Shown here piece after piece: positions 13,104 through 23,189 of a stretch of DNA of 64,000 bases. The notes beneath the pieces were generated by a model. The model was not told where the DNA came from. It searched no databases and saw nothing but the letters and a program-made list of their open reading frames with translations. Every line of letters begins with the position of its first letter. Position 1 is the first letter of the stretch. A program made the translations under genes and the position numbers. Source of the stretch: Magnaporthiopsis rhizophila. Taxonomy: Eukaryota; Ascomycota; Sordariomycetes; Magnaporthales; Magnaporthaceae. Location: contig PYSS01000010.1 of assembly GCA_003049465.1 (NCBI GenBank), forward strand, positions 310,001-374,000. Reading direction: 5' to 3'.

Positions 13104-14129
13104 CTAACTCGCCCACACCGGCTTCCTCTTGCCCAAAAACGCAGCCATGCCCTCCCTCGCCTCAGCCGACGCGGCATGCACAGCCATAACCCGGCCCGCC
13201 CAGCGCGCCGCCTCCTCGTAGCCGTCACCACCGCCACCGCCACTGTCGTCGTCGCGCATCCCGACCTGCGTCCAAAACGCCCACTTGGCCAACGCGGCCG
13301 GCTGCGCCGCAGCGTCCGCCAGTGCCTCGACCGTCTGCGCGACGCGCGCCTCGAACGCCTCCCCGCTGCTGGTGCCGGCGACCACCTCCAGCGCCCCCGA
13401 CGACGACAGCTGCTCGGCCGCCACGGGCTCGGCGGTCAGCAGCATGCGCAGGGCAGCGGCGCGCGGCAGGCAGCGGGCCACGGCCGTCGCGGGCGACGTG
13501 CAGGGCAGGCCGATGCGGGCGCCGGGGAGCTGGAACCTCGCAGCAGCAGCGTCGGTATCGGCGGTGGTGTCGGGATCCCGCCCCCGCGCGATCAACAGGT
13601 CGGCGCTCGTGGCGAGCTGCATCCCCGCCGCGGTGGCCAGGCCCTCGACGGCGCAGACGACGGGTGCGGGGCTTCGGCGCATCAGCGACATGACCTCGGC
13701 GCAGAGCGCAAAGGTCTTCCGGACCTCGGCCGCCCCGAGCGTCGAGAGCTCGCCGAGGTCGTGGCCCGAGCTGAAGACGGAGCCGGCCGGGTGGCTGGAG
13801 CGCAGCACGAGCACGGCCGGGAGGGACGGGCGGAGGCGGTGCCAGGCTGCCGGGTCAACGAGCCAGGCCAGGTCGTCGTCGTTGCTGTCATCCTGCTTCT
13901 TTTCGCCGGTTGCTGGCCGGAGTCCCGCGGCGCGCTCGAGGGCGGACAGGACCGAGGGCCGGAAAGGCGGGAGGAGCAGCGGGCGGCCCGTGAGTGGCGA
14001 CGTGAGGCTGCGGGCCAGCTGGTCGCGCAGGTCCTGCAGCGTGGCCAGGCTGAGGGCGTTGCGGCGGGCCGGGTTGTTGATGAGGATGTAGGCCGCCTTG
14101 GCTGGCAGCTTGGGCAGCGCTCGCTGCAT
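13104..14129 (-). CDS. Enoyl-CoA hydratase/isomerase-family protein, ECHDC3-like, 341 aa
   Basis: Crotonase-fold protein, single exon. The N-terminal INNPARRNALS segment and the two oxyanion-hole loops FSSGHDLGEL (about 119-128) and EGLATAAGMQLATSADL place it with human ECHDC3-type proteins. The later GLPCTSPATAVAR and LTAEPVAAEQ segments fit the same family. Glutamine stands where classical enoyl-CoA hydratases have a catalytic glutamate (AAGMQL rather than GGGCEL), as is usual in ECHDC3, so hydratase activity is doubtful. A polar, charged insertion at about 55-105 lengthens the first half compared with the 260-300 residue norm. ECHDC3-type proteins are mitochondrial in animals; no clear presequence is visible here. 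The C-terminus KRKPVWAS is short and basic. The role in fatty-acyl-CoA metabolism is inferred. Confidence 0.85.
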   Translation of the reverse strand: MQRALPKLPAKAAYILINNPARRNALSLATLQDLRDQLARSLTSPLTGRPLLLPPFRPSVLSALERAAGLRPATGEKKQDDSNDDDLAWLVDPAAWHRLRPSLPAVLVLRSSHPAGSVFSSGHDLGELSTLGAAEVRKTFALCAEVMSLMRRSPAPVVCAVEGLATAAGMQLATSADLLIARGRDPDTTADTDAAAARFQLPGARIGLPCTSPATAVARCLPRAAALRMLLTAEPVAAEQLSSSGALEVVAGTSSGEAFEARVAQTVEALADAAAQPAALAKWAFWTQVGMRDDDSGGGGGDGYEEAARWAGRVMAVHAASAEAREGMAAFLGKRKPVWAS

Positions 14130-14822
14130 TTTTGGTGTTGTTTTCTTGGGTGGTAAACAACGGTGTTTTTATTTGCAGTTCTCAATGTGGATCGGCCGCC
14201 CAGCCCAAGTTGCGACCCCTCAATCTCCTCACCCCGCCGACCTCTTGACATGGAAGCCATCTCGACCAGCTGATTTACTCCTCTCGGCAAATATCGGTGG
14301 CCACGCACCAACGAATACGGCACTATGCCGAGTTCCGAAATGTTGTGGCCGGATCGCATTGCATACCAACAAGGTTAGACGGGCTGGTTGCCAGCAAAGA
14401 TATTTATAGCCAAGCTCCGGGGCGGCTAATTACATGGATCTGGATCCGAACCGATGGCATGGTTTTGCTATGTCTGTCTGTCTGGGGAGGCAGCTGGACG
14501 CGGGGCCCTTCCTCCGGACCCCTGTTCGCCTCTGGTGCTGCAACCCAAGGGCCTTCTTTTCATTTCAACAGCGACGCCGAGGCTGGCAATACTGCATGCG
14601 GATATTGCTGCAGTCGTCGCCGTGGACCTCGGACGGTAGATGAACCACGCCCCGCTGAAGAAAGTGTACCCCTGGCGTAGGTAACACGAGCAACGAGGTC
14701 GTTTAAATACCGGCCATTACCTCGTCGTGCCTCCTCATATTCGTCTCAGCGCACATATTCACCAGAACTCTATTAGGCTTGCGTGACCCAACACAATAGA
14801 ACCTCGCAGGCCAGCCTGCGCG
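14130..14822. other. Intergenic region between divergent genes
   Basis: This is a shared 5' region between the ECHDC3-like gene (minus strand) and the beta-lactamase-like gene (plus strand), so it should carry both promoters. A TATA-like run lies near its right end. No gene is visible. Confidence 0.6.
14702..14709 (+). promoter_or_regulatory. TATA-like element upstream of the beta-lactamase-like gene
   Basis: The sequence TTTAAATA lies about 115 bp upstream of the ATG at 14823. Confidence 0.3.
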
Positions 14823-17192
14823 ATGCGGCGCCAGACGTGCTTGTCCGCCGCAGCGGCGTCCCTGTTTCTGTACCTGTCCCTCCTGGGCACCGCGCAGGCC
14901 AAAAAGCCGTGTCCGTTCTGGGGCCACCTGTATCCCAAGCCCGAGACGCTGGTGGACCAGCCGGGCGTGCGGGCCTTGGCGGGCGCGCTCGACGGCCTGT
15001 TCGCGCAGTACGTCGACGGCGGCGCCGCCAACTACTCGTACACGGCCGAGGTCTTCTCGACGCGCGACGAGCGCCCGCTCTGGTCGCGCTACCACACGGC
15101 GCCGCGGCTGCCGGACCAGGACGCCGCGGGCGTGGGCGTGCGCGCCGTCGGGCCCGACACCGTCTTCCGCATCGGCAGCGTCACAAAGATTTTCACCGTG
15201 CTCGCGTTCCTGGCCGCCGTCGGCGACGGCGTCTGGAACGACCCCGTCACCAAGTTCGTCCCCGAGCTGGCGGCCCTGGCGGCGGGCCGGGGCGGCGTCG
15301 AGAGGGGGTCGACTTGGTCGGTGGACTGGGACGATATCACCATCGGCTCGCTGGCGGGGCAGACGTCGGGCTTGATTCGAGACTGTAGGCTTCACGTTCG
15401 GGGGAGAACAAGATCCCTGGTTGCATGTGTGGCTGACGAAACAAACCACTCCCTTTCCACAGACTCGCTGTTGTCGGAGCTGACATGGCAGACTGCCATC
15501 AGACCAGATCTGTTGGTTTATTTCGGATTTCCGCCGCTTAACCACAGCGAAATCCCCCCGTGTGGCAGCCTGCCGACATGTAATCGAGAGCGTATGTCGA
15601 GACGGATTAGGGAATGGAAGGGAGTGGGATGATCTGCGTACTGACTGCACGCTGATGACGGCAGAACTGTTTGCCGGGTTTGCGAGACAACCGCCCTCGT
15701 TCCCACCCTATGCAACGCCGGCCTATTCCGACGTAGGCTATGTTCTGCTGGCTTGGGCTCTCGAGAACATCACGGGGAAGAAGTACGGGGACGTTATCCG
15801 CGAGCACATCATCGAGCCCCTCAACCTGACCGGAACATACACTTCGCCTCCGCCCGAATCCGTCGGGGTTATCCCCGGGGAAAGGCATTCTACCGGCTGG
15901 ACGTTGGACATGAATCAGGAAGTCGGGTAGGTTGGGAGAAGAGGCTTCTCTTGTCCAAAATGGCTCGGCCCCTGCCGAGAGTACGGAAAGACTAACCACA
16001 GTGCGTTTGTGGCTAGGACGGGGGGAATGTGGTCGTCAACGCGGGACATGACCAAAGTGGGAAAAGCCATCATGGGCTCCAAGCTGATGAAGCCCTCCAT
16101 GACAAGACGGTGGCTCAAGCCGGCCATCTTCAGCTCCGACGGCCGAGCGAGTGTGGGAGAGCCTTGGGGAATAAGGCAGATACCGCTCAAGGACACCAGT
16201 GAGTGCACACCACACCGAGGGGAGACGGGCCTTTTTCTGCCTGCCCTGGCTAAAAACAAGCAACGCCAGAATCGTCATACCAGTTCGTCACCAGCTTCAA
16301 CAAGGCCGGCCAGGTCGGCAAGTACGGCGTCTTCACGGCCCTGATCCCAGAGCTCGACCTCGGCTTCAACCTACTCGCGGCGGGCGACGTGCCGCCGAAC
16401 CTGAACGTCTGGCTGGTCGAGACGCTGGCGGGCGCCTTTCTACCCACGTGGCTAGCCGTGTCGCGGCGCGTGGCCAACGAGACGTACGGCGGGCGCTACC
16501 GGTCCGCGACGCTCAACTCGTCCATCCTGATCACGGCCGGCGGCGACGGCGACGACCATCCGGGCCTGGCGGTGCGCGAGTGGACCAGCAACGGCACCGA
16601 CATGCTCCCGATCGCGCTCAGCGCCGGCACCTACCTGAGCCCAGAGGCGCTCCCGGGGGCCCAGATCTCGATCCGCCTGTACCCGACGGGGCTGGAGGAC
16701 AGGCTTCCCGGCGGCGGGGGCCAGCGGCGAAGGGTCGCGTTCAAGGCCATCTTCGAGGACCTGAACCAGACCGAGGTGGCGGGCATGTACACGAGCGACT
16801 GCGCGACGTGGGTGGGGCAGTCGGGCGCCATGTGGGGGTCGCTGCCGCTGGACCAATTCGTGTTTGAGCTCGATGGGGTCGTCGGCGCCGGCGGGCGAGC
16901 GCGGCGGGTGCGCAACGCGGCGCTGCGGGCGGAGATGGACTTTGACGGCGGCGGCGGTAGCCGAGGGAACAGCAGTGGCTCTGCTACGCCGTCATCGACA
17001 CGCAGCGGCGTCCCGTCCTCGTCCTTGTCCACTTGGACGACAACAACAGCAGCAGCAGCAGCAACAACGTCGTCAACGGGACCAGGCACGGGTAATCACA
17101 CAGCGACGGACAGTCAGGAGTTCTCGGCGGCCGACACCACTCAAGGCAGAAAGGGGGAGCAAGGGCGGATACGACAGCAGTCCTCGAGGTGA
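14823..17192 (+). CDS. Secreted beta-lactamase-fold serine hydrolase, 690 aa
   Basis: Proposed exons: 14823-15384, 15463-15591, 15665-15926, 16002-16198, 16270-17192; all phases fit and the total is a whole number of codons. A signal peptide (about 1-26, ending GTAQA) indicates secretion. The nucleophile motif SVTK is at 119-122 in the context FRIGSVTKIFTVLAF, typical of class C beta-lactamase/penicillin-binding-like hydrolases. The second motif reads YSD at 251-253, where the usual form is YSN or YAN. Between them come the FGFPPLNHSEIPPCG and CNRE segments common in fungal members. The C-terminal half (from about 385) is a second domain seen in long fungal homologues, with many N-glycosylation sequons. 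The last 90 residues are Gly/Ser/Thr/Ala-rich with a CAG-type run near 17041-17068. The fourth intron's acceptor (16269) was chosen by phase. Substrate unknown; such proteins act as esterases, peptidases or thioesterases. Confidence 0.85.
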
Positions 17193-18122
17193 TGGATGAT
17201 AAACTGCGAGATAAGCACCTCGACAACGTGGATGAGTTCGTTGCTCTATACATGGTGGCGAAGCAAGCCAGGCGTGCTGCTGCTTCTCGCCGTTGCGCTT
17301 TAAATGGACCCCAGGCTTGACATGGCCGGCGAGAAAGCCGCTGCGGCTGCAGGAAGGGTGCAGAATATACTCAATGCCAAGTCTTGAAAGTGACTCGATG
17401 GCTGTATCGTCCCCGACAATGGATTGGTGGCTTTTTGGCTGACTCGCGTGTCAGCTGTTGGAGCGCCGTCATGTTTTTACAGGTTCGATCTCCCGCTTTT
17501 CATCCGAATACTTCCCACACTAGGGTATGTTTTCTTTTTTCCCTTAATACGCCATATATTAAGTTCGCGGGAATCTAACGTTTGTGATCCTGAAAAGGGT
17601 GTACATGACTCTGTACCCTCTTCCTCGCCCCGGACCCATTCTCCTGCATGGGGCCCGCCTCGGTCCCCACGCTCCCCCGGCCTGGAGCCACTTTTGGCCG
17701 GGGTAAGAATGTGGAAATGCCACCCACACTACAACAAACCCATGAACCATTTTTTTTTTTTTTTTTGTCCGAGTCATCTTCCCAGCGGCGAAAAGGAGGA
17801 TGAAGCATGGGAAAGAAAAGAAAAGATGGGGTGACTCCACCGTCGGCGGGACTTCTCCCCGCAGCGGGCAGACTGGTCGTTGGCAGTGAGAGGCAGTGGC
17901 CCCCTGTGGAAGCTGTTGTTGGCGTCTCCAGGCTCGCCAGGGTCACATCTCGAACCAAGATATTGATCCAGGCGTTGGTGTATAAGGGCACAGTTCGTCT
18001 GTAGTCCGCTTTTGCCTCCTAAGACTGGTTCTGTTGCGAGACGGCGGGAGGTTTCCGAGTCTCTCCCATCTCCCAACCCGGACCCCGTCGCGAGCCGCCG
18101 AGCCAAGAAAGTGCCTCTCACA
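17193..18122. other. Intergenic, upstream of the second MFS transporter
   Basis: Contains a 17-base T run (17750-17766) and a TATA-like site at 17981. No coding domain is visible. Confidence 0.6.
17981..17988 (+). promoter_or_regulatory. TATA-like element upstream of the MFS transporter at 18123
   Basis: TATAAGGG lies about 140 bp upstream of the ATG. Confidence 0.4.
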
Positions 18123-18947
18123 ATGGGCGGCGGCACCTCGCTCTGGGCGTCGCCCGACTGGAAGAAGGACCCCAGGCAGATCTTCAACAGCCAGCTGTGG
18201 TTCCTGGTGGTGGCCGTCTCATTCGCCGGCTTCTCGTACGGCTTCGACCACGGCAACGTCGGCGGCGTGCTGGTGCTGCCCAGCTTCAAGCACCGGTTCG
18301 GGCTGGACGCGCTGAGCCCGGCCGACTTCTCGCAGCGCCAGGGCGAGATCGCGTCCATGATGTCGGCCGGCGCCGCCGTCGGCGCCCTCTGCGCCGGCCC
18401 CTTCTCCGAGCACCTCGGCCGCAGGTGGTCCATGGTCGCGTACGGGTCCGTGTTTCTGGTCGGCGCCGTCATGCAGCTCATGGCCAACCTGTCCGTCTTC
18501 CAGGCCGGCCGCTTCATCGGCGGGCTCGGCATCGGCGGCACTTCGGTCCTGTCGCCCCAGTACCTGGCCGAGAGCAGCCCCAAGACCATCCGGGGCTCGC
18601 TCACGACGCTGTACAACCTCGCCATCATCCTGGCTCTTTCGCTCGCCTTTTGGGTCAACTACGGCGTCAGCAGGTGGTCCTACCCCGGCGTCAAGACCGA
18701 CGACGCGCAGTGGCGCACCTCGATGGCCATCCAGATCATCCCCGCCGGCGCCATGGCGCTGCTGACCGCCATCGCCATCGACTCGCCCCGTGGTCTGATC
18801 GCCCGCAACAAGCGCGAGAAGGGCCTCGCGGCCCTCTGCAAGCTCCGTGGTCTGCCCCAGGACCACCCGTACGTCCGACAGGAGTATCTTGAGATTTGCG
18901 CGCAGGCTGATGTTGCCAACGAGCTGAACAAGAGTATGTTTTTTCCT

Positions 18948-18978
<31 letters not shown>

Positions 18979-19912
18979 CCAGTTCTTCCTTCCTTCGGTA
19001 CACAAGCCCAAGGCGTAAAAAACCTGACGCCAAACAGACCGCACCTACATCCTCGCCATCCGCGACATCATCAAGGTCCCCAGCTACCGCCGCCGCTTCG
19101 TCCTGGCCACGACGCTCTTCATCTTCCACAAGCTCACGGGCACCGACGCCGTCAACTACTTTGCGCCCCAGATCTTCCCGCTGCTGGGCGTGGGCTCCGG
19201 GTCCATGTCGCTCATGACGACGGGCATCTACGGCGTCGTCAAGTTCTTCGCCTCGCTCCTGTACGTCAGCTTCCTCATCGACCGAGTCGGCCGCCGCGTG
19301 CCGCTCATGGTCGGCGCCGCCCTCCAGGCCACGGCCATGCTCTACATCGGCCTCTACGTCCGCTTCGGCCCCAAGGCGACCCCCACCGCGGGAGGAGGCG
19401 GAGTGCACGCGGGCGGCATTGTGGACGTCATCTGGATCTACGTCTACGCCTTTGGCTGGTCGTTTGGCCACTCGGTCGCGCCCTACGTCCTGGCCGCCGA
19501 GGTGTTTCCGTCCGGGGTCCGGTCCTTCTCCATCTCCTTTTGTCTGATGCTCAACTGGCTCTTCGGGTTCGCCGTGTCGCTGGCCACGCCGCACATGCTG
19601 CGCGTCATGGGCTACGGGACTTTTCTCTTCTTCGCCGCCGTCACCTACGCCGGCGTCGTCTACGTCTACTTTTGCATGCCGGAGCTCAAGGGGCGGTCCA
19701 TCGAGTCCATGGACGACCTGTTCGAGCACCGCCTCTGGGAGATGTCCCGCTATGCTTACCCGACCGAGGACGAGAAGGTGCGCAAGGACGTGCAGCGCCG
19801 GATGCTGGACGAGACCAAGGGCGCCGCGGGCGCTGTTGTCCAAACGGAGCGTGCTAGCGGCATCGAGGACTCGGACGGCGCTGGAGGGAAGGCTTTCAAG
19901 GTCCGAGTTTGA
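18123..19912 (+). CDS. MFS sugar/quinate-type transporter, 561 aa
   Basis: Second SP-family MFS porter in the window. Exons: 18123-18933 and 19038-19912; the intron contains a long T run and ends CAAACAG. The first ATG of the frame is at 18123; upstream codons are open but hold no ATG. Motifs: GFSYGFDHGNVGGVL in TM1, LGRRW in the TM2-3 loop, AGRFIGGLGIGG in TM4, a degenerate DSPRGL in place of PESPRWL, TGTDAVNYFAPQIF in TM7, DRVGRR in the TM8-9 loop, and PELKGRSIESMDDLF instead of PETKG after TM12. About 12 hydrophobic segments are visible. It stands tail to tail with the flavin monooxygenase gene, 152 bp between stops. It is only distantly similar to the transporter at 1687-3900. The substrate is unknown. 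Confidence 0.88.
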
Positions 19913-20064
19913 TGCCGGGTTGGGTAGTTGCTTTGTTTTGGTATCTGTCTGGATGAGGCTTGAGCATCCTGGTTGTATATAATGAATGAATGCAGGTGAT
20001 CCAAGCATTGGACACCTTCGATCTCTACCATTTTGGGTTCGTGGATGACTATTACGACAAATTT

Positions 20065-22036
20065 CTAGGCCGCCGCCTTGCTCAATCCCTCCTCCACAGC
20101 CTTGATCTGCAGCGCCAGCAGCCTCGAGTAGTACCGGCACAGCGCCAGGTTCCCGCCCATGAACCAGAAGCCCGGGTGTCCGGAGGGGCGCCAGATGGTG
20201 CGGAACTCGCCCTCGGCGTCGAAGCCCCAGACGTCGCCGACGCGGTCGGCAACCGCATCGCCAAAGACGGTGCGCGCCTCGGTGCGCATATTCTGGTAGC
20301 CCGTCGCGAAGACCACCTCGTCGGCCTCGAGCTCGGACCCGTCGGCGAGCCGGATCCCCTTTGGCAACACCTCGGCCACCTCGTGCCCCTGCTTGATCTT
20401 GATCTTGCCGTCGATGATGAGCTGGCTGCAGCCGACGTCGATGTAGTAGCCGCCGCCGCGCTGGAAGTACTTCATGAACAGGCCGCCGCCGTGCGGGCCG
20501 ATGTCGACCTTGAAACCCGCGGCGCGCAGGCCGGCCAGCAGGGCCGCGTCGCTGGCGTTCTCGCGTGCGTTCATGTCGACCTGCAGCCGCTTGAACAGCT
20601 CCGCCGGTAGGCTGTAGAGCCAGACGTCGGCGTGGGCCGTGGGCGGCGCGTCCTCGTCGTACAGCCCCGCGAGCCCGACGTTGAGGATCGAGGTCGACGA
20701 GACGACGGTCGTGGAGCTGCGCTGCACCATGGTCACGTCGTAGCCGTTCTCGTACAGGTCGTGCGCGATGTCGTGGCCCGAGTTGCAACACCCGACCACG
20801 ACCGCCTTCTTGCCGCCGCCCGCGTTCTTCTTGGCCCCCGGGAACTGCGAGCTGTGGCAGAGCCGGTCGCCCGCAAAGGCGTCCATGCCCTTGATGGAGG
20901 GCATGTTCATGGTGCCCGAGTGGCCCGTCGCCTGGATGACGTGCCGCGGATGCAGCGTGCGCGTCTCGACCGTGCTGTCGCGCTTGGTGCGCTGCAGCGT
21001 CAGCGCCCAGCGGCCGGTGGTTTCGTCCCAAACCGAAGAAGTCAGCCGCGTCGAGTTCCAGACGTCGAGCTCGAGCAGGCCGGCGTAGGCCTCCAGGAAG
21101 TCGGCCATCTTGTCCTTGGGCGTGAAGACGGGCCAAAAGTCCGGGAACGGCACGTATGGCAGGTGGTCGTACCAGACCGGGTCGTGCAGCACGAGCTGGT
21201 GGTAGCGCCCGCGCCAGCTGTCGCCCACGCGCGCCGCCTTGTCGACAACCAGCGTCTTGATGTTGAGCATCTTCAGGCGCGCCGCGACGGCCAGGCCGGC
21301 CTGACCAGCGCCTGAGAGTCGACTCGTTAGCGTTGTTGACTGGCTGGTTTACCTGCTTCCACTATCTGACAGCCCGGGACCGCTGCTTACCGATAATGAC
21401 CACCGTGGGCTCGGCATCGACGCATTCAACGCTCTCCTCGCGCCGGTCCTTCCAGTTCTTCCCCGAGCGCAGGCCGGCGTGTTCGGCACCCTTCTCGCGG
21501 CGGTGGCGTAGCGGCTCCTCGAAGCCCCTGAGCGACTGCAGCGTGACGAACAGCGTCAGGATATGCCACTTGCCGTCATCCGCCTCGACCAGGCGCACGA
21601 CACCATCGGCAGACCCGAGGGCCGTCTCGGCGCTGACGAAAAACTGCAGACACAGAACCTTGCCGAAGCCGTCGATGGGGAACGGCTGCGGCGCGCGCAG
21701 GCCGGCCGGGTCGCCGGCCAGTTTGACCTCCTTGAGGCCGATGCTGGAGCCGGCGAGGAAGGCCTTGATGGCGTCGCGGCCCTTGAGGGTGCGCAGGTCC
21801 CAGGACGTGCAGAGGTGGTCGCGCCAGTAGCCGTCGGGGGCGAAGAGCGAGGCCAGGGCGTCGTAGTTCTTGGCGCCGATGGCGCCGTTGAGGCTCTGGA
21901 CAACATCGCCGGCTATCTTGGCGGCGTCTGCTGGCGTTGAGGCTAGCGAGGGTGGGTAAGGCCGGGGCGGGATGCTTGCGGAGCCCGGCTCGATGCGCTC
22001 GTCGGTGGGGAAGTCTGCCACTGCGGCGGTTGCCAT
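20065..22036 (-). CDS. Flavin-containing monooxygenase with N-terminal SnoaL/NTF2-like domain, 630 aa
   Basis: NADPH/FAD-dependent oxygenase of the FMO/YUCCA type. Exons: 22036-21391 and 21311-20065; the 79-nt intron splits the first glycine codon of the dinucleotide-binding motif. The first 180 residues form an NTF2/SnoaL-like domain (AKNYDALASLFAPDGYWRDHL, then KGRDAIKAFL), a common N-terminal extension of fungal members. The FAD motif VVIIGAGQAG is at about 212-221. WRGRYHQLVLHDP follows, then the ATGHSG segment, the NADPH-binding VVVGCCNSGHDIA and the late FATGYQNMR motif. No signal peptide or membrane helix is visible, so it is probably cytosolic. It faces an MFS transporter tail to tail, and both could serve the same substrate, though nothing in the sequence proves it. 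The substrate (amine, sulfide or 2-oxo acid) is unknown. Confidence 0.9.
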
Positions 22037-22131
22037 GGTGTGCGTGAGGGGGTGCTAAGGGTTTGGTGGGCTGGCCGGGTGTGCGGACAGCGGAATCGGT
22101 GCAGAAGTAAAAGACTTGGGCTGCCTCGGCC

Positions 22132-22138
22132 ATAAATA
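22132..22138 (-). promoter_or_regulatory. TATA-like element upstream of the flavin monooxygenase
   Basis: On the minus strand TATTTAT lies about 96 bp upstream of the ATG at 22036. Confidence 0.4.
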
Positions 22139-23121
22139 CCAAGGACCATCTTGTCTCTGAACGCGAACCTTACGCCCACCCCCACGGTGCCTGTCACTTG
22201 GAGAGCCCCGCTCTCAGTCGCCGGGAGATCGTCCCTCGCGAACTCTGCCAGTCGGGTGGCATGCTTGGCCTGAGTCGCGCCGCACAAGGATGGGGTGTGA
22301 GGGGTCGGTGTTGGCGCAGCTTCTGGTCACCCATTGGACCGAACTTGGCTTGCAGTTCGTCTGGTGAGTTTGACTTTTCAAGCAGCCCGGGTTGTTACGT
22401 GTAATGCGGTGTAGTATCGCACAAACGAAACAGAACGACAAAATCTAAACATGTCTCCTATTTTCTGTCTGTAAGGCTCAGGTGTCCCCCTCTGGCTATC
22501 GCACAGCGAGGCCTTTGTCTGTGCTTGGCTGGAAAACCAGGGGAAGTAGGAACCCCGCTCGTCGATGCAAATCCCGGCAATGGTTCTCAGTAAGCCCAAT
22601 GGCCAAACTCGACCCGATATGATTGGACGACATTTTCCTTGACGGCGTGAAACAAGGCTGCTTCTGCCGCGATCGGACCTACCTTCGTACTTGGCGCTGT
22701 GCCGGCGTGGTGTACTCAGAAGCAGAGCTGGGGTGCTGGGATCCCGGTGGTTTATCGCCGTTAGGTGCCGGACCCGCCGATCCCCTCTTCCGGCCAACCC
22801 ACCAGGGAACCTAACGGCGCTCAAGGGGATAGCCTGGAGGCAACGCTAAAGAGGAAACTCCGCCGGCCCGCTCCGCAGTGAGCCCCGCCATCGACCCCAG
22901 CGCTGAAGACTCTCGGGCTGACAAATGCTGGGCCAGTATCGCACACTCGTTATGACGCCCACGACTGCCGCATCCAAATGGCACCGAAACGGCTTGGCAG
23001 GGCGGATTGTTGACCATCGGTGGGCCAAAAACTGCATGGGCACCTAGGTGGTAGCCAGCCAAGCGAATCCGCCCCGTTGGCCAGCACAGAGCCCCATCGT
23101 TTGCGCCGGCCTGGCGTCATC

Positions 23122-23131
23122 GATATTTAAA
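23122..23131 (+). promoter_or_regulatory. TATA-like element upstream of the Bsc6-type transporter
   Basis: GATATTTAAA lies about 60 bp upstream of the ATG at 23190. Confidence 0.4.
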
Positions 23132-23189
23132 CCCTCCGTGCGTCTTCTGATAGCTGCCCTTCCTTGGTTCCCCCTCAACAACCTTCACA

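Larger units (their letters stand above)
22037..23189. other. Intergenic between divergent genes
   Basis: This carries the 5' regions of the flavin monooxygenase (minus) and the Bsc6-like transporter (plus). Each side has a TATA-like site. No gene is visible between. Confidence 0.6.

Noticed and set aside
13176..14156. 326-codon plus-strand frame opposite the crotonase-like gene
   Set aside because: Antisense shadow; Arg/Gly/Gln-rich without motifs.
18680..21136. 818-codon minus-strand frame spanning the transporter and monooxygenase genes
   Set aside because: It is the antisense or alternative-frame shadow of two GC-rich genes; the Arg/Gly/Ala-rich content is typical of such shadows.
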